Source: Streptomyces sp. AM 4-1-1 (GTDB taxonomy: Bacteria; Actinomycetota; Actinomycetes; Streptomycetales; Streptomycetaceae). Taken from it: a stretch of DNA of 64,000 bases. Position 1 is the first letter of the stretch; the number at the start of each line of letters is the position of its first letter. Of this stretch, positions 36,592 to 45,455 are shown piece by piece. Where the stretch lies: contig NZ_CP119145.1 of NCBI RefSeq assembly GCF_029167625.1, positions 2,170,001 through 2,234,000 on the forward strand. The letters run 5' to 3'. A program made the translations under genes and the position numbers. The notes below the pieces were generated by a model that searched no databases, was not told the DNA's origin, and saw only the letters and a program-made list of their open reading frames with translations.

Positions 36592-38001
36592 ATGGTGTCG
36601 ACACGGGCAGTTCCCAACCTCGTCTTCCGGCGGCTGCGCGGACAGCGCTCCGCGGGGGAGTTCGCGGCGGCCGTCCGCAGGGCCGCTCGCGAGATCGGTG
36701 AGCAGGTCGCGTGTGACGCCCGGTACATCGGACGCGTGGAGTCCGGCGAGATCCGCTGCCCCAACTACGCGTACGAACGGGTGTTCCTGCACATGTTCCC
36801 GGGAACCACTCTGACGGATCTGGGCTTCTCGGCCCGCGAGTCCGTGCGCGGCCGAGCGGCGCGCACCTCGCCCCGGGCGGCCCTGCCGCGCCCCACGATT
36901 CCACCGCCCCCCACGCTCCACAGCGAAACCGACGAGGAGAGCGACGTGCTGCGTCGCGTATTCATCACCAGCGGCACCACCACCGTGGCCGCCGCTTCCC
37001 TGGGCCTCGGTCTCGGTGGCACCGCCACCGCGGCCGGACTGCCCGTACCACCCCTGATGGCCGCGGTGCCGGCCCAGCGCCGGGTCGGCGAGGCCGAGGT
37101 CAGCGCCGTCGAGAAGGCGGTCCGGGAGATCCGGGTGCTCGACGACCGGCTCGGCGCCGACGGACTCTACCGGCAGGCCGCCCAGCCGCTGCGCGCCGCC
37201 TACGCCCTGCTCGACACCGGGACGACCGGCCGCCGGGCCACCGCCGACCGGCTGCACTCGGGCGCGGGCGAACTGGCGATCTCGGTCGGCTGGCTGGCCC
37301 ATGACTCGGGCCGCTTCGACGACGCGCGCTCGCACTACGCCGAGGCGCTCGCCACCGCGCGGGTGGCGGGCGACCCGGCGCTGGAGGCGCACGCCTTCTG
37401 CAACACGTCGTTCCTGGCCAGGGACACCGGCCGGCCCCGGGAGTCGCTACGGGCGGCGGAGGCCGGACTACGGGCCGCCGAACCGCTCGGTTCGGCCCGG
37501 CTGCGCGCGCTGCTCACCCTGCGCGAGGCGGGCGGCCGGGCCGGGCTCGGTGACCGGACGGGCTGCGAGCGGGCGATCGGCCGGGCGCACACCGCTTTCG
37601 GACGCGGTCCGTCCGACGCCGATCCGGAGTGGATGTCGTTCTTCCGGGAGGCGGAGCTGGAGATCCTGGAGGCCCAGTGCTGGTCGGCGCTGGGCGAATG
37701 GTCCCGGGCCGCCGGGCACGCCCGCCGTGCCACCCGGCTCCAGGACCCGCACTTCACCCGGAACATGGCCCTGTACCGCGCCGAGCTGACCATCGATCTG
37801 GCCCGCGCGGGCGTCGCGGACGAGGCCGCGGCGGCGGGCCACCAGGTGCTCGACCTGCTGGACCGGGTCCGGTCGACCCGCGTCCGGGGCATGTTGGCGG
37901 GCGCGGCGGACGTACTGCGCCCGCGGCGCGGGTCGGCCGAGGTCGCGGGCTTCCTCGACCGGTACGCGGAGTTCGTCGAGGCGGAGACCGCGCGGAGGTG
38001 A
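36592..38001 (+). CDS. TPR-containing regulator (NsdA-like)
   Basis: A 469-residue protein. Residues 1-85 form a Xre-like DNA-binding region (FAAAVRRAAREIGEQVACDARYIGRVESGEIRCPNYAYERVFLHMFPG) as in Streptomyces NsdA-type and other large helix-turn-helix/TPR regulators. A Pro/Thr linker and a hydrophobic stretch (TTTVAAASLGLGLGGTATAAGL) follow. Residues 190-460 are tetratricopeptide-like helices (GWLAHDSGRFDDARSHYAEALATARVAGDPALEAHAFCNTSFLARDTGRPRESLRAAE and similar). Such proteins modulate development or antibiotic production. The partner and target are unknown. The start is ATG 36592; the frame upstream is noise. Confidence 0.75.
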   Translation: MVSTRAVPNLVFRRLRGQRSAGEFAAAVRRAAREIGEQVACDARYIGRVESGEIRCPNYAYERVFLHMFPGTTLTDLGFSARESVRGRAARTSPRAALPRPTIPPPPTLHSETDEESDVLRRVFITSGTTTVAAASLGLGLGGTATAAGLPVPPLMAAVPAQRRVGEAEVSAVEKAVREIRVLDDRLGADGLYRQAAQPLRAAYALLDTGTTGRRATADRLHSGAGELAISVGWLAHDSGRFDDARSHYAEALATARVAGDPALEAHAFCNTSFLARDTGRPRESLRAAEAGLRAAEPLGSARLRALLTLREAGGRAGLGDRTGCERAIGRAHTAFGRGPSDADPEWMSFFREAELEILEAQCWSALGEWSRAAGHARRATRLQDPHFTRNMALYRAELTIDLARAGVADEAAAAGHQVLDLLDRVRSTRVRGMLAGAADVLRPRRGSAEVAGFLDRYAEFVEAETARR

Positions 38002-38024
38002 GGGCCGCGCGGAGGTGAGGGCCG
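37991..38024 (+). repeat. 17-bp tandem duplication over a stop codon
   Basis: CGCGGAGGTGAGGGCCG occurs twice head to tail (37991-38007, 38008-38024). The first copy contains the TGA of the TPR regulator, so the second copy repeats the last codons and stop just downstream. Confidence 0.9.
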
Positions 38025-38352
38025 CGCGGTCCACGAGGGCGGGGCTTGGCCGGCCGACGGACGCGGGGTCCGGTCGGTACGGGGGTACGGGAACCGCTCG
38101 GGACCGGGGTACGAGACCCGCCGCCCCGCAGGCGCGCCGCCCCGCAAGCACGAGACCCCGCCGCCTCGCAGGCACGGAGGCTGGCCGGTCCGCAGGCACG
38201 GAGGCCGCCCGGTACCGGGTTACGACATCCGGTCGGCGCACAGGGCCGCGACCGTTGGGCCGGCCGCTCCCCAGGACTCCACAGGCACTCCGCAGGTCCG
38301 ATCCGTGCCCCCAGGCGCCACGGCCCGTCCGGCCCGCACGCGCCGGGGCCGG
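38025..38352. other. Convergent intergenic region, low complexity
   Basis: No gene seen. It contains scattered short repeats such as CGCAGGCACGGAGG (twice near 38175-38210), GGTACGGGGGTACGGG and GCCGCCCCGC. Confidence 0.5.
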
Positions 38353-38949
38353 TCAGTCCGCGAGGTGTCCGGTGTCGTTCCAGCGCTCCACGGCGGGCGC
38401 GTCGTACGCCCAGCCCAGCACGGACAGTGACGTGGGGTCGAGCCGGATCTTCGCGCCGAACGACACGTCCTCGCCGAGCCAGCGGGCGCCCAGCGCCCGC
38501 AGGATGTGGCCGTGCGCGAAGACCAGGACGTCCCGGTCGGCCGAGCGGACCCGGTCGACGATCGTGTCGGCGCGGGCGGACAGCTCGGCCAGCGTCTCGC
38601 CGTCGGGCACCCCGTCACGCCAGATGAACCAGTCGGGCCGGTCCGCCTTGATCTGGGCGGGGGTCAGCCCCTCGTACGCCCCGTAGTCCCACTCCATGAG
38701 CGCGTCCCACGGCTCGGCGCGGTCCCCGAAACCCGCGATCTCGCAGGTCTCACTGGCCCGGACCAGCGGACTCGTCAGGATCTCCGTGTCCGGCAGGCCC
38801 GCCCACGGCGCCCGGTGCAGCCGCTCCCCCAGCAGCTTCGCGCCCTCGCGGCCCGAGTCGAGCAGCGGGATGTCCGTCCGGCCCGTGTGGTTGCCGTTGA
38901 CGGACCATTCGGTCTGCCCGTGCCGGGCGAGCAGGATACGCGGTGCCAT
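38353..38949 (-). CDS. Histidine phosphatase (phosphoglycerate mutase-like)
   Basis: A 198-residue member of the histidine phosphatase superfamily. The phospho-histidine motif is at the start ([29 protein letters not shown]). The second arginine follows in [15 protein letters not shown], the acidic residue in [14 protein letters not shown], and the second histidine in [19 protein letters not shown]. It starts at ATG 38949. It stands alone, with a divergent PAP2 gene beyond a 370-base gap. The substrate (sugar phosphate, nucleotide or cofactor phosphate) is not predictable. Confidence 0.9.
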   Translation of the reverse strand: MAPRILLARHGQTEWSVNGNHTGRTDIPLLDSGREGAKLLGERLHRAPWAGLPDTEILTSPLVRASETCEIAGFGDRAEPWDALMEWDYGAYEGLTPAQIKADRPDWFIWRDGVPDGETLAELSARADTIVDRVRSADRDVLVFAHGHILRALGARWLGEDVSFGAKIRLDPTSLSVLGWAYDAPAVERWNDTGHLAD

Positions 38950-39319
38950 GACGGCTCTCCCTGAGACTTCCGAGACTGCGCTGACGTCGATTCCGATACT
39001 GCTGTGGTCGCTGCGATGACACCCGGCCACGGAGTCTGAGAGGGTGCTCCCGGGACCACGGGCCGGGCACGAGCCGGGTCCCGGACCATGCGGGGGGCCG
39101 GTTCGATCATCCCTCTCCATCATCGCGTACGCGCGGGAGAGGCAACCTCCGGGGCCCGACCGGCGTCCTCCTCTGCGCACGATCGAGGCGGACCGCGAGC
39201 AGATCCGTGCGGGGAGGGGTGTCCGGCCGGGGCACCCCAGCGGGAGACACGGCCCACACAGACCGTACGGTTGAACGCCCGCCGTCGGCCGCACGAAACA
39301 CATGATGGAGAGCTTCCGG
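38950..39319. other. Divergent promoter region, no gene supported
   Basis: 370 bases between the histidine phosphatase and the PAP2 gene. A short inverted repeat CCGGGACC (39050-39057)/GGTCCCGG (39077-39084) is visible. No other feature is recognised. Confidence 0.45.
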
Positions 39320-40288
39320 ATGCCGCACGCCACCACCGCGCCCGTGCAACGCCACCGGCCCCGATGGTGGACCGAACTGCCGCTGATCGCGGTCGTGTAC
39401 GCGTTGTACTCGGCGGGCCGGCTGCTGGTCCGGGGAGACGTCGCGACCGCCGTCGACCACGGTCTGGCCATCCTCCATCTGGAACAGACCCTCCGTCTGA
39501 ACGCCGAGCACCCCCTGAACCGGCTGCTCACCGCCCACCCCTCCATCGGCGTCCCGGCCGACTTCGCGTACGCCTCCCTGCACTACGTCGTGACCCCGGC
39601 GGTCCTGATCTGGATCTTCCGGCGGCACTCCGCCGCGTACCGCGCCGCGCGCACCTGGCTGATGACGTCCACGCTGCTGGGGCTGATCGGCTTCACGCTG
39701 CTGCCGACGTGCCCGCCCCGGCTGCTCGACGCCGGGCACGGCTTCGTCGACACGATGGCCCAGTACAGCTCGTACGGCTGGTGGGGCGCGGAGGCGAGCG
39801 CGCCGCGCGGGCTCGGCGGGATGACCAACCAGTACGCGGCGATGCCGAGCCTGCACGTCGGCTGGGCGCTGTGGTGCGGGATTCTGCTGTGGCGGCACGG
39901 CCGCCATCCGGCCGTGCGGGCCGTGGGCGTGGCGTATCCGCTGGTCATCACCTTCGTGGTGATGGGCACCGCGAACCACTACTTCCTCGACGCCGTCGCG
40001 GGCGCCGCCGTGATGGGCGTCGGCGCGCTGCTCGCCACCCCCGTCGCACGGCTCGCCGACCGGGTCACCGCCCGGTGCCGGGACCGGGTCGCGGTCCGGT
40101 TCCCGAGCCGCTTCGCGACAGCCGGCGCGGGCGCGGGGGCGACCGTTGTCAGTGCCGGGTGCGAGACTTCGGCGGGTGAGCGAATCCCCGGCCAGCGGAC
40201 CTCCTCCGCAGATCCCATCGACGCGGCGTCCCCAGCGGCCTCCGGCGGAACCGCGACCGCCGGGGACGCTCCGGCAGCGGCTCGCTGA
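39320..40288 (+). CDS. PAP2-family integral membrane phosphatase/transferase
   Basis: A 322-residue membrane protein of the PAP2/inositol-phosphorylceramide-synthase type. About six hydrophobic segments are present ([100 protein letters not shown]). The phosphatase motifs are [15 protein letters not shown] (SxxxH with the nucleophilic histidine partner) and [11 protein letters not shown] (HxxxD). It acts on a lipid phosphate or transfers a phospho-head group at the membrane. GGAG ahead of ATG 39320 sets the start. The Ala-rich C-terminal 60 residues overlap the start of the next gene by 113 bases. Confidence 0.85.
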   Translation: MPHATTAPVQRHRPRWWTELPLIAVVYALYSAGRLLVRGDVATAVDHGLAILHLEQTLRLNAEHPLNRLLTAHPSIGVPADFAYASLHYVVTPAVLIWIFRRHSAAYRAARTWLMTSTLLGLIGFTLLPTCPPRLLDAGHGFVDTMAQYSSYGWWGAEASAPRGLGGMTNQYAAMPSLHVGWALWCGILLWRHGRHPAVRAVGVAYPLVITFVVMGTANHYFLDAVAGAAVMGVGALLATPVARLADRVTARCRDRVAVRFPSRFATAGAGAGATVVSAGCETSAGERIPGQRTSSADPIDAASPAASGGTATAGDAPAAAR

Positions 40289-41426
40289 GCTGCGCGGACC
40301 GGCCGTCGCGCCGCGTCCGCTGGACGCCCGCGCGCTGGCCGCCCTAGCCGCCAATCCGGGCTGCCGGCGCCGGGCCCTGCTGGACGGCGCCGGGGTCGAC
40401 AAGGGGGCGCTGGCGAAGGCGCTCGGTTCCCCCGCCGCGTTCGGCCAGTCGCAGTTCGCCTTCATGCGCGGCAACGCCTTCGAGGCGAAGGTCAAGGCCG
40501 ACGGCGGTACGGAGCTGCTGCGCCTGCTGTTCGAACGGCTGGGCGGCGACTGCCCGGCCCCGGACACCGTCCACGTACCCGATCTGAGCGCGTCCGGGCC
40601 GCAGGGCCGTGCGGCGCGCACCGCGCTCGCGCTGCGGGAGGCGACGGTGGCGGGCCACTGGGCGCTGCTCGACCATCCGCTGCTGGCCCTGGAGGTGGCG
40701 GGGTCGCCGGCCTATCTGGAGCCGGACGCCGTGGTGGTCCGGCCCGACGGGCGGTGGACGGTCGTCGAGATCAAGTCGTTCCCCATGATCGACAGTGCGG
40801 CGGACCCGGCGAAGGTGGGCGCGGCGGCCCGGCAGTCGGCCGTGTACGTGCTGGCGCTGGAGCGGGTCGCCGCGGTCACCGAGGGCGCGGAGGTCGGGCA
40901 CCGGGTGCTGCTGGTCTGCCCGAAGGACTTCTCGAACGTGCCGACCGCCTCGGTCGTCGACGTGCGCAAGCAGCGGGCCGTCACCTCTCGCCAGTTGGCC
41001 AGGCTGACCCGGATCGAGGACATCGCGGCGGCCCTGCCTGAGGGCACCACGTTCGATCCGGAGGCCCCTGCGGAGGAGCTGACGGCGGCCGTCGAGTCGG
41101 TCGGCGCGTCCTACGCCCCGGAGTGCCTGGCCGCGTGCGAGCTGGCGTTCCACTGCCGGTCCCGGGCCCGGGAGGCGGGCGCGGTGGAGGCGTTGGGCCG
41201 GTCGGTCCGGGGCGAGCTGGGCGGTCTGACGACGGTCGGCGCGGTGCTGGCCGCCGCCGCGGGCAAGGAGGGCGATCCGGCGGACCCGGCGGTCGCCGCG
41301 CTGCGCCGGGCGGCTGCCCTGCGCGCAGAGGCGCTGGGAGGCGCCCGCACCCGGGCACTCGACGGCCCTGGAGCGCGGGCACTCGCGGACGTCCGCACCC
41401 GGGAAGGCGCACCGGCATGTCCCTGA
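40176..41426 (+). CDS. RecB/Cas4-like PD-(D/E)XK nuclease with likely Fe-S cluster
   Basis: A 416-residue protein not named by any family I know, but with the full Cas4/AddB/DNA2 nuclease layout. Motif I is FMRGNAFEAKV. The catalytic core is YLEPDAVVV (Asp184) followed by WTVVEIKSF (Glu198, Lys200). The QxxxY motif is RQSAVYVLAL (Gln220, Tyr224). Four cysteines sit where that class binds [4Fe-4S]: Cys63 before motif I and Cys317, Cys321, Cys327 (C-x3-C-x5-C) at the C-terminal side. The start is uncertain (GTG 40176 used), and the N-terminal 40 residues are Pro-rich. It is coupled by overlap to the 607-residue protein and then to an SF1 helicase, suggesting joint DNA end or flap processing. 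Confidence 0.72.
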   Translation: MSESPASGPPPQIPSTRRPQRPPAEPRPPGTLRQRLAELRGPAVAPRPLDARALAALAANPGCRRRALLDGAGVDKGALAKALGSPAAFGQSQFAFMRGNAFEAKVKADGGTELLRLLFERLGGDCPAPDTVHVPDLSASGPQGRAARTALALREATVAGHWALLDHPLLALEVAGSPAYLEPDAVVVRPDGRWTVVEIKSFPMIDSAADPAKVGAAARQSAVYVLALERVAAVTEGAEVGHRVLLVCPKDFSNVPTASVVDVRKQRAVTSRQLARLTRIEDIAAALPEGTTFDPEAPAEELTAAVESVGASYAPECLAACELAFHCRSRAREAGAVEALGRSVRGELGGLTTVGAVLAAAAGKEGDPADPAVAALRRAAALRAEALGGARTRALDGPGARALADVRTREGAPACP

Positions 41427-43240
41427 TCAACACGCTGGCCCGGTTCGAGGCCGTGGACACGGGCCGGGCGCAGCCCCTCGCGACGGTCCGGCACCGCCAT
41501 CTCACGGACCGGCCGCTGGTGCTGGTGCCGCTGACCACCGCCGGGGAGGCGGGCGCCCCGCTCGGTGCGCTGGTCGGCACCGACCGGGACGCGCCCCGGC
41601 TGCTGACGGTTTCCCAGCCGCGCGACCGCGAGCTGCGGTTCGCGTTCCTCGCGGAGCTTGCCGAGGCGGTGCTGCCGCACATCGAGGCGTACGCCGACGT
41701 GGTGGAGCCCGCCGAGCGGAGCGAGACCGATCCGGAGACCGGGAAGCGGGTCAAGGTCGAGGTGGAGCTGTGCGCGGACGCGGCGCAGCTGATCGTGCCG
41801 AGCCGGGCGGGCATCGAGTTCGTACGGCTGCTGGGGCGCTCCATGCGGTTCCGGCGCACCGCCGAGGACGATCCGGACACGCCGTATCCCGCGCCCGTGC
41901 GGGTGCCGCTGCTGGGCCGCTGGCTGACGCACTACGGGGAGCGGGCCCGGGTGCCGGGCTCCTCGCTGCTGCTCGCCGCGACCGATCTGCTGAACCGGCA
42001 CTGGGCGACCGGGCAGTCCACGCTGGAGGACCAGCATCTGGGCGCGCTGCTCGCCTGGATCACGGCCGAGGACGGGGCGGGCGCGGAGGCCGCGTTCCGG
42101 GCCGAGGTGGGCCGTGACCGCGATGGGCAGCTGAAGTGCCCGCCCGCCGGTCCCGCGACGGACCCGGCGTTCGACAACCGGCTGCTGGCACCCGCGATCG
42201 ACCGGTACGACCGGGCGCGTACGGCGCTGGCGGCGGCCGAGGACGGGTCCGAGGCGGACAGCGGGCTGCGGGAGCTGGCCACCGCCGAGCGGGAGATCCG
42301 GTCGCTGCTGGCCGGGGTCATGCTGCCGACCTGGCACGCGGTGTGGCGGGGACTGGATCTGCTGCGGGAGCTGCCGGAGGGGGCCGCGGCCGGGGACCGC
42401 TGGACCCGGGACCGCTGGTCGTTCACCGGTCATCGGGACCGGGTGGCGGCCGGGGAGCCGCCGCAGCCGCGCCGGGACGACGCGGTGACGGCGGCGCGGA
42501 AGCTGGCGGCGCGGGAGACGGCGCAGGCCCAGTTGGAGGCCCAGGAGGCGCTGGACGATCCGCTGGTGCTGGCGGGGCGGCGGCTGACCGGTGAGGCGTT
42601 CGTGGCCGAGGTGACGGGGGTGGAGATGGCCTACAGCGAGTCGAAGCGGCCGTCGCCCCGCCCGCTGGTCACCGTCATGACCGGGGACCGGCCGCAGCTG
42701 GGTGAGCGGACGAAGGTGTACCGCTCGCTGGACGGCAAGCCGCAGACCGCGGAGTTCGTGCGCCACTGCGCGGCGGCGGACGGCCCGGGTGCGGAAGAGG
42801 ACGGCCCGGGTCCCGGAGGGGCGGGGCCGGGAGGAGCGGGCCCGGCGGAAACGGGTCCGGGAGGAGCGGGTCCGGCGGACAGCCGGGGAGCGGGAGAGGA
42901 CGGCCCGGGTCCCGGAGGGGCGGGGCCGGACGGAACGGGCCCGGGAGAAACGGGTCCGGCGGACGGCGGACGGGATTCGGACGCGGCCGGGGAGGCAGGG
43001 AGCGGCGGGGGTTCGCTGGTGCTGCGCGTCCTGGACCGGATGGGCCGGGGCCGGGAGCCCGCTCCGGGGTCCGTGCCGGAGCCCGGCGAGGTGATCGTCT
43101 GGACGCTGTTCGAGCACGATCAGCGCGGCGGGCCGAAGCTGCCCGATCCGGAGGAGACCCCGTGGACCCACGGCGGTCCGCCGGGCGCCGCCGGAGACCC
43201 TGAGCATCCCGACCCGGTGACCGCGGAGGACCTGCTGTGA
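41417..43240 (+). CDS. Unknown protein linking nuclease and helicase genes
   Basis: A 607-residue soluble protein overlapping the nuclease gene by 10 bases and the helicase gene by four, hence translationally coupled to both. Residues 1-450 look globular and helical (DAAQLIVPSRAGIEFVRLLGRSMRFRR, LLAATDLLNRHWATGQSTLEDQHLGALLAWI, MLPTWHAVWRGLDLLRELPEG, AARKLAARETAQAQLEAQEALDDPLVLAGRRLTGE), ending with a beta-rich VTVMTGDRPQLGERTKVYRS. A Gly/Pro/Glu linker of about 75 residues (455-530) is built from a 33-residue repeat. A short C-terminal domain has VIVWTLFEHDQRGG. No catalytic motif is recognised; it may be the scaffold or DNA-binding subunit of the nuclease-helicase unit. Confidence 0.7.
   Translation: MSLINTLARFEAVDTGRAQPLATVRHRHLTDRPLVLVPLTTAGEAGAPLGALVGTDRDAPRLLTVSQPRDRELRFAFLAELAEAVLPHIEAYADVVEPAERSETDPETGKRVKVEVELCADAAQLIVPSRAGIEFVRLLGRSMRFRRTAEDDPDTPYPAPVRVPLLGRWLTHYGERARVPGSSLLLAATDLLNRHWATGQSTLEDQHLGALLAWITAEDGAGAEAAFRAEVGRDRDGQLKCPPAGPATDPAFDNRLLAPAIDRYDRARTALAAAEDGSEADSGLRELATAEREIRSLLAGVMLPTWHAVWRGLDLLRELPEGAAAGDRWTRDRWSFTGHRDRVAAGEPPQPRRDDAVTAARKLAARETAQAQLEAQEALDDPLVLAGRRLTGEAFVAEVTGVEMAYSESKRPSPRPLVTVMTGDRPQLGERTKVYRSLDGKPQTAEFVRHCAAADGPGAEEDGPGPGGAGPGGAGPAETGPGGAGPADSRGAGEDGPGPGGAGPDGTGPGETGPADGGRDSDAAGEAGSGGGSLVLRVLDRMGRGREPAPGSVPEPGEVIVWTLFEHDQRGGPKLPDPEETPWTHGGPPGAAGDPEHPDPVTAEDLL
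42796..42935 (+). repeat. 99-bp in-frame repeat encoding the Gly/Pro linker
   Basis: A block of about 35 bases beginning AGAGGACGGCCCGGGTCCCG recurs exactly 99 bases later (42796 and 42895), i.e. 33 codons, with related shorter GGAGGAGCGGG(T/C)CCGGC units between. The period keeps frame, so linker length can vary by recombination without breaking the protein. Confidence 0.8.
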
Positions 43241-44571
43241 CGACCGTATTCGATCCGGGCGCGGCGGCGGGCCTGGCGACCGCGAAGATCCTGGACGACA
43301 CGCTGAACGGCACGGCCAGGGGGGTCGTGGTGGACTCCCCGCCGGGTGCGGGCAAGTCGACGCTCGTGGTCCGGGCCGCGCTCGAACTCGCTGCGGCCGG
43401 ACGGCCGTTGATGGTGGTGGCGCAGACCAACGCACAGGTCGACGACCTGGTGGTGCGGCTGGCCGAGAAGGAACCCGGGCTGCCGGTGGGGCGGCTGCAC
43501 AGCAACGACTCCGATCCGTACGACAAGGTCCTGGACGGCCTGGACAACGTACGGAAGTCGTCGAAGGCCGCCGATCTGGCGGGGCTCGACGTGGTGATCT
43601 CGACGGCGGCGAAGTGGGCCCATGTGACGAACGTCGAGCCGTGGGGGCACGCGATCGTCGACGAGGCTTACCAGATGCGTTCGGACGCGCTGCTGGCCGT
43701 CGCCGGGCTCTTCGAGCGGGCGCTGTTCGTCGGTGACCCGGGGCAGCTGGACCCGTTCTCGATCGTGGGCGCGGACCAGTGGGCGGGACTGTCGTACGAC
43801 CCGTCGGCCAGTGCGGTCTCCACGCTGCTGGCGCACAATCCGGAGCTGCCTCAGCACCGGCTGCCGGTCTCCTGGCGGCTGCCCGCGTCCGCCGCGCCGC
43901 TGGTATCGGACGCGTTCTACCCGTACACGCCCTTCCGCAGCGGCACGGACCACGGGGACCGGCGGCTGTCGTTCGGTGTCCCGTCGGACGGTTCGGGGCC
44001 GGACCGGGTGCTGGACGAGGCGGCGGAGTCCGGCTGGGGACTGCTCGAACTCCCGGCGCGCCACACCCCCCGCACCGATCCCGAGGCGGTGCGGGCGGTC
44101 GCCCTGGTGGTGCGCAGGATGCTGGACCGGGGCGGGGTGGCGACGAGCGAGCGCTCCCCGGACCCGGTGCCGCTCACCGCCGACCGGATCGCGGTCGGCA
44201 CGGCCCACCGGGACCAGGCGGCGGCGGTGCGGGCCGCGCTGGCGGAGCTGGGGGTGACGGGGGTGGCGGTGGACACCGCGAACCGGCTCCAGGGCCGCGA
44301 GTTCGACGTCACGGTGGTGCTCCACCCGCTGTCCGGGCGTCCGGACGCGACGGCGTTCCATCTGGAGGCGGGCCGGCTGTGCGTCCTGGCCTCGCGCCAC
44401 CGTCACGCCTGCGTCGTGGTGTGCCGGGCGGGCGTCGCGGACCTCCTGGACGAACACCCCTCGACGGAGCCGGTCCAGTTGGGCGTGACGGTGAAGTTCC
44501 CGGACGGCTGGAACACCATGATCACCACCTGGGAACACTGGTCCGGCCACCGGGTGTCCTGGCGTCCTTGA
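43237..44571 (+). CDS. SF1 helicase, UPF1/DNA2-like
   Basis: A 444-residue compact superfamily 1 helicase. Motifs in order: Ia-preceding Walker A DSPPGAGKSTLV (37-44), motif Ia VVAQTNAQVDDLV (61-72), Walker B IVDEAYQM (DEAxQ type, 142-146, as in UPF1/DNA2), motif III FVGDPGQLDPF (166-174), motif IV VSWRLP, motif V VDTANRLQGREFDVTVV and motif VI LCVLASRHRHACVVV with its arginine. It is shorter than UPF1 and lacks obvious accessory domains. GTG 43237 overlaps the preceding stop. With the Fe-S-type nuclease two genes upstream it reproduces the two activities fused in eukaryotic DNA2, in separate chains. 5'-3' polarity is expected but not shown. Confidence 0.85.
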   Translation: MTTVFDPGAAAGLATAKILDDTLNGTARGVVVDSPPGAGKSTLVVRAALELAAAGRPLMVVAQTNAQVDDLVVRLAEKEPGLPVGRLHSNDSDPYDKVLDGLDNVRKSSKAADLAGLDVVISTAAKWAHVTNVEPWGHAIVDEAYQMRSDALLAVAGLFERALFVGDPGQLDPFSIVGADQWAGLSYDPSASAVSTLLAHNPELPQHRLPVSWRLPASAAPLVSDAFYPYTPFRSGTDHGDRRLSFGVPSDGSGPDRVLDEAAESGWGLLELPARHTPRTDPEAVRAVALVVRRMLDRGGVATSERSPDPVPLTADRIAVGTAHRDQAAAVRAALAELGVTGVAVDTANRLQGREFDVTVVLHPLSGRPDATAFHLEAGRLCVLASRHRHACVVVCRAGVADLLDEHPSTEPVQLGVTVKFPDGWNTMITTWEHWSGHRVSWRP

Positions 44572-44948
44572 ACGGGACGGGCAGGTGGGGGCGGACACGG
44601 CGGGACAAAGGCGGGGCGGACAGGGGGCGACAGAGGCGGGGCGGGCGAGGTGGTCGCCACGGCCCGGCCTACGGACCGGACCGGGCCGGGTCAGACCGGG
44701 TCGGGCCGGACCGGTCGGGCCGGACCGGACCGGGCCCGGGGCGGATTCAGACCGGCTCGGGCCGGGCCGGGATCGGACACGGTCCGGCGGCCGGAATACG
44801 GGGCGGCCCGCCCCTGTTGCACCCGGGTCGGCCCATGGTCGCGCGGAGCGGCCGGGGTCGCGCCCAGCGCCGTCCCCACGCGCCCTTGTGGCGGGTCGGA
44901 CAATGGACGGTGGCCGTCACGGCTGCCCGGAGGAGGAGGAACACACCC
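44572..44948. other. Low-complexity intergenic region
   Basis: 377 bases. At 44660-44770 there is a run of GGACCGG, GGGTCGGGCC and GACCGGACCGGGCC units similar to the tract at 31678-31795. The promoter of the next gene probably lies at 44860-44940. No gene seen. Confidence 0.5.
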
Positions 44949-45290
44949 ATGGCACCACCCGAGCGGAACGAACGACAGCGGCTGCGGCCCGCGCCCCTGC
45001 TCTTCGAGCCGTCGGCGGACGTCGCCGATCCCGAGCACTTCTTCGACCTGGAATCGATGGACGATCCCAGGCAGTTGCTGAGCCGGGCGACCGAGCTGAC
45101 GCACGCGTTCCGCGCGGCCACCGACCGGGCCGTGGAGTTCCAGGCGATCGCCGCCGCCCAGCTCGCCGATCCGCGCAGGTTCGACCGGCTCACCCTGGCG
45201 GACATCGCCCAGCGGGCGGAGTGGACCGAGGACTACGCGAAGAAGATGGTCGAGTTCGGCCGGACCCTGCTCAACGGCCCGACGCCCTGA
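44949..45290 (+). CDS. Small conserved-looking protein, possible helix-turn-helix
   Basis: A 113-residue acidic protein with an ideal ribosome site (AGGAGGAGGAA) before ATG 44949. It appears fully helical: DPEHFFDLESMDDPRQLLSRATELTHAFRAATDRAVEFQAIAAAQLADPRRFDRLTLADIAQRAEWTEDYAKKMVEFGRTLL. The stretch LTLADIAQRAEWTEDYAKKMVEFG has the spacing of a helix-turn-helix, so a DNA-binding role is possible. Codon bias is typical of real genes here. No family name can be given. It follows the helicase operon on the same strand after 377 bases. Confidence 0.7.
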   Translation: MAPPERNERQRLRPAPLLFEPSADVADPEHFFDLESMDDPRQLLSRATELTHAFRAATDRAVEFQAIAAAQLADPRRFDRLTLADIAQRAEWTEDYAKKMVEFGRTLLNGPTP

Positions 45291-45455
45291 CCGCAGCGGC
45301 GCGGCGGGACGCCCTGGCACCGGCGTGAGGCTTCGTGACTGCGGGTCGAACCTCTGGCATATGCCCGCGCGCAAGATACTCCTCGGCACATGCCCCTGTC
45401 CCAGTTTTCGGAAACTCTCCGGTAATCAGCTGTAACTCCCGGTAGACCAGGGGTT

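Noticed and set aside
40176..41426. True CRISPR Cas4
   Set aside because: There is no array and no cas1/cas2. The partner is an SF1 helicase, so only the nuclease class is claimed.
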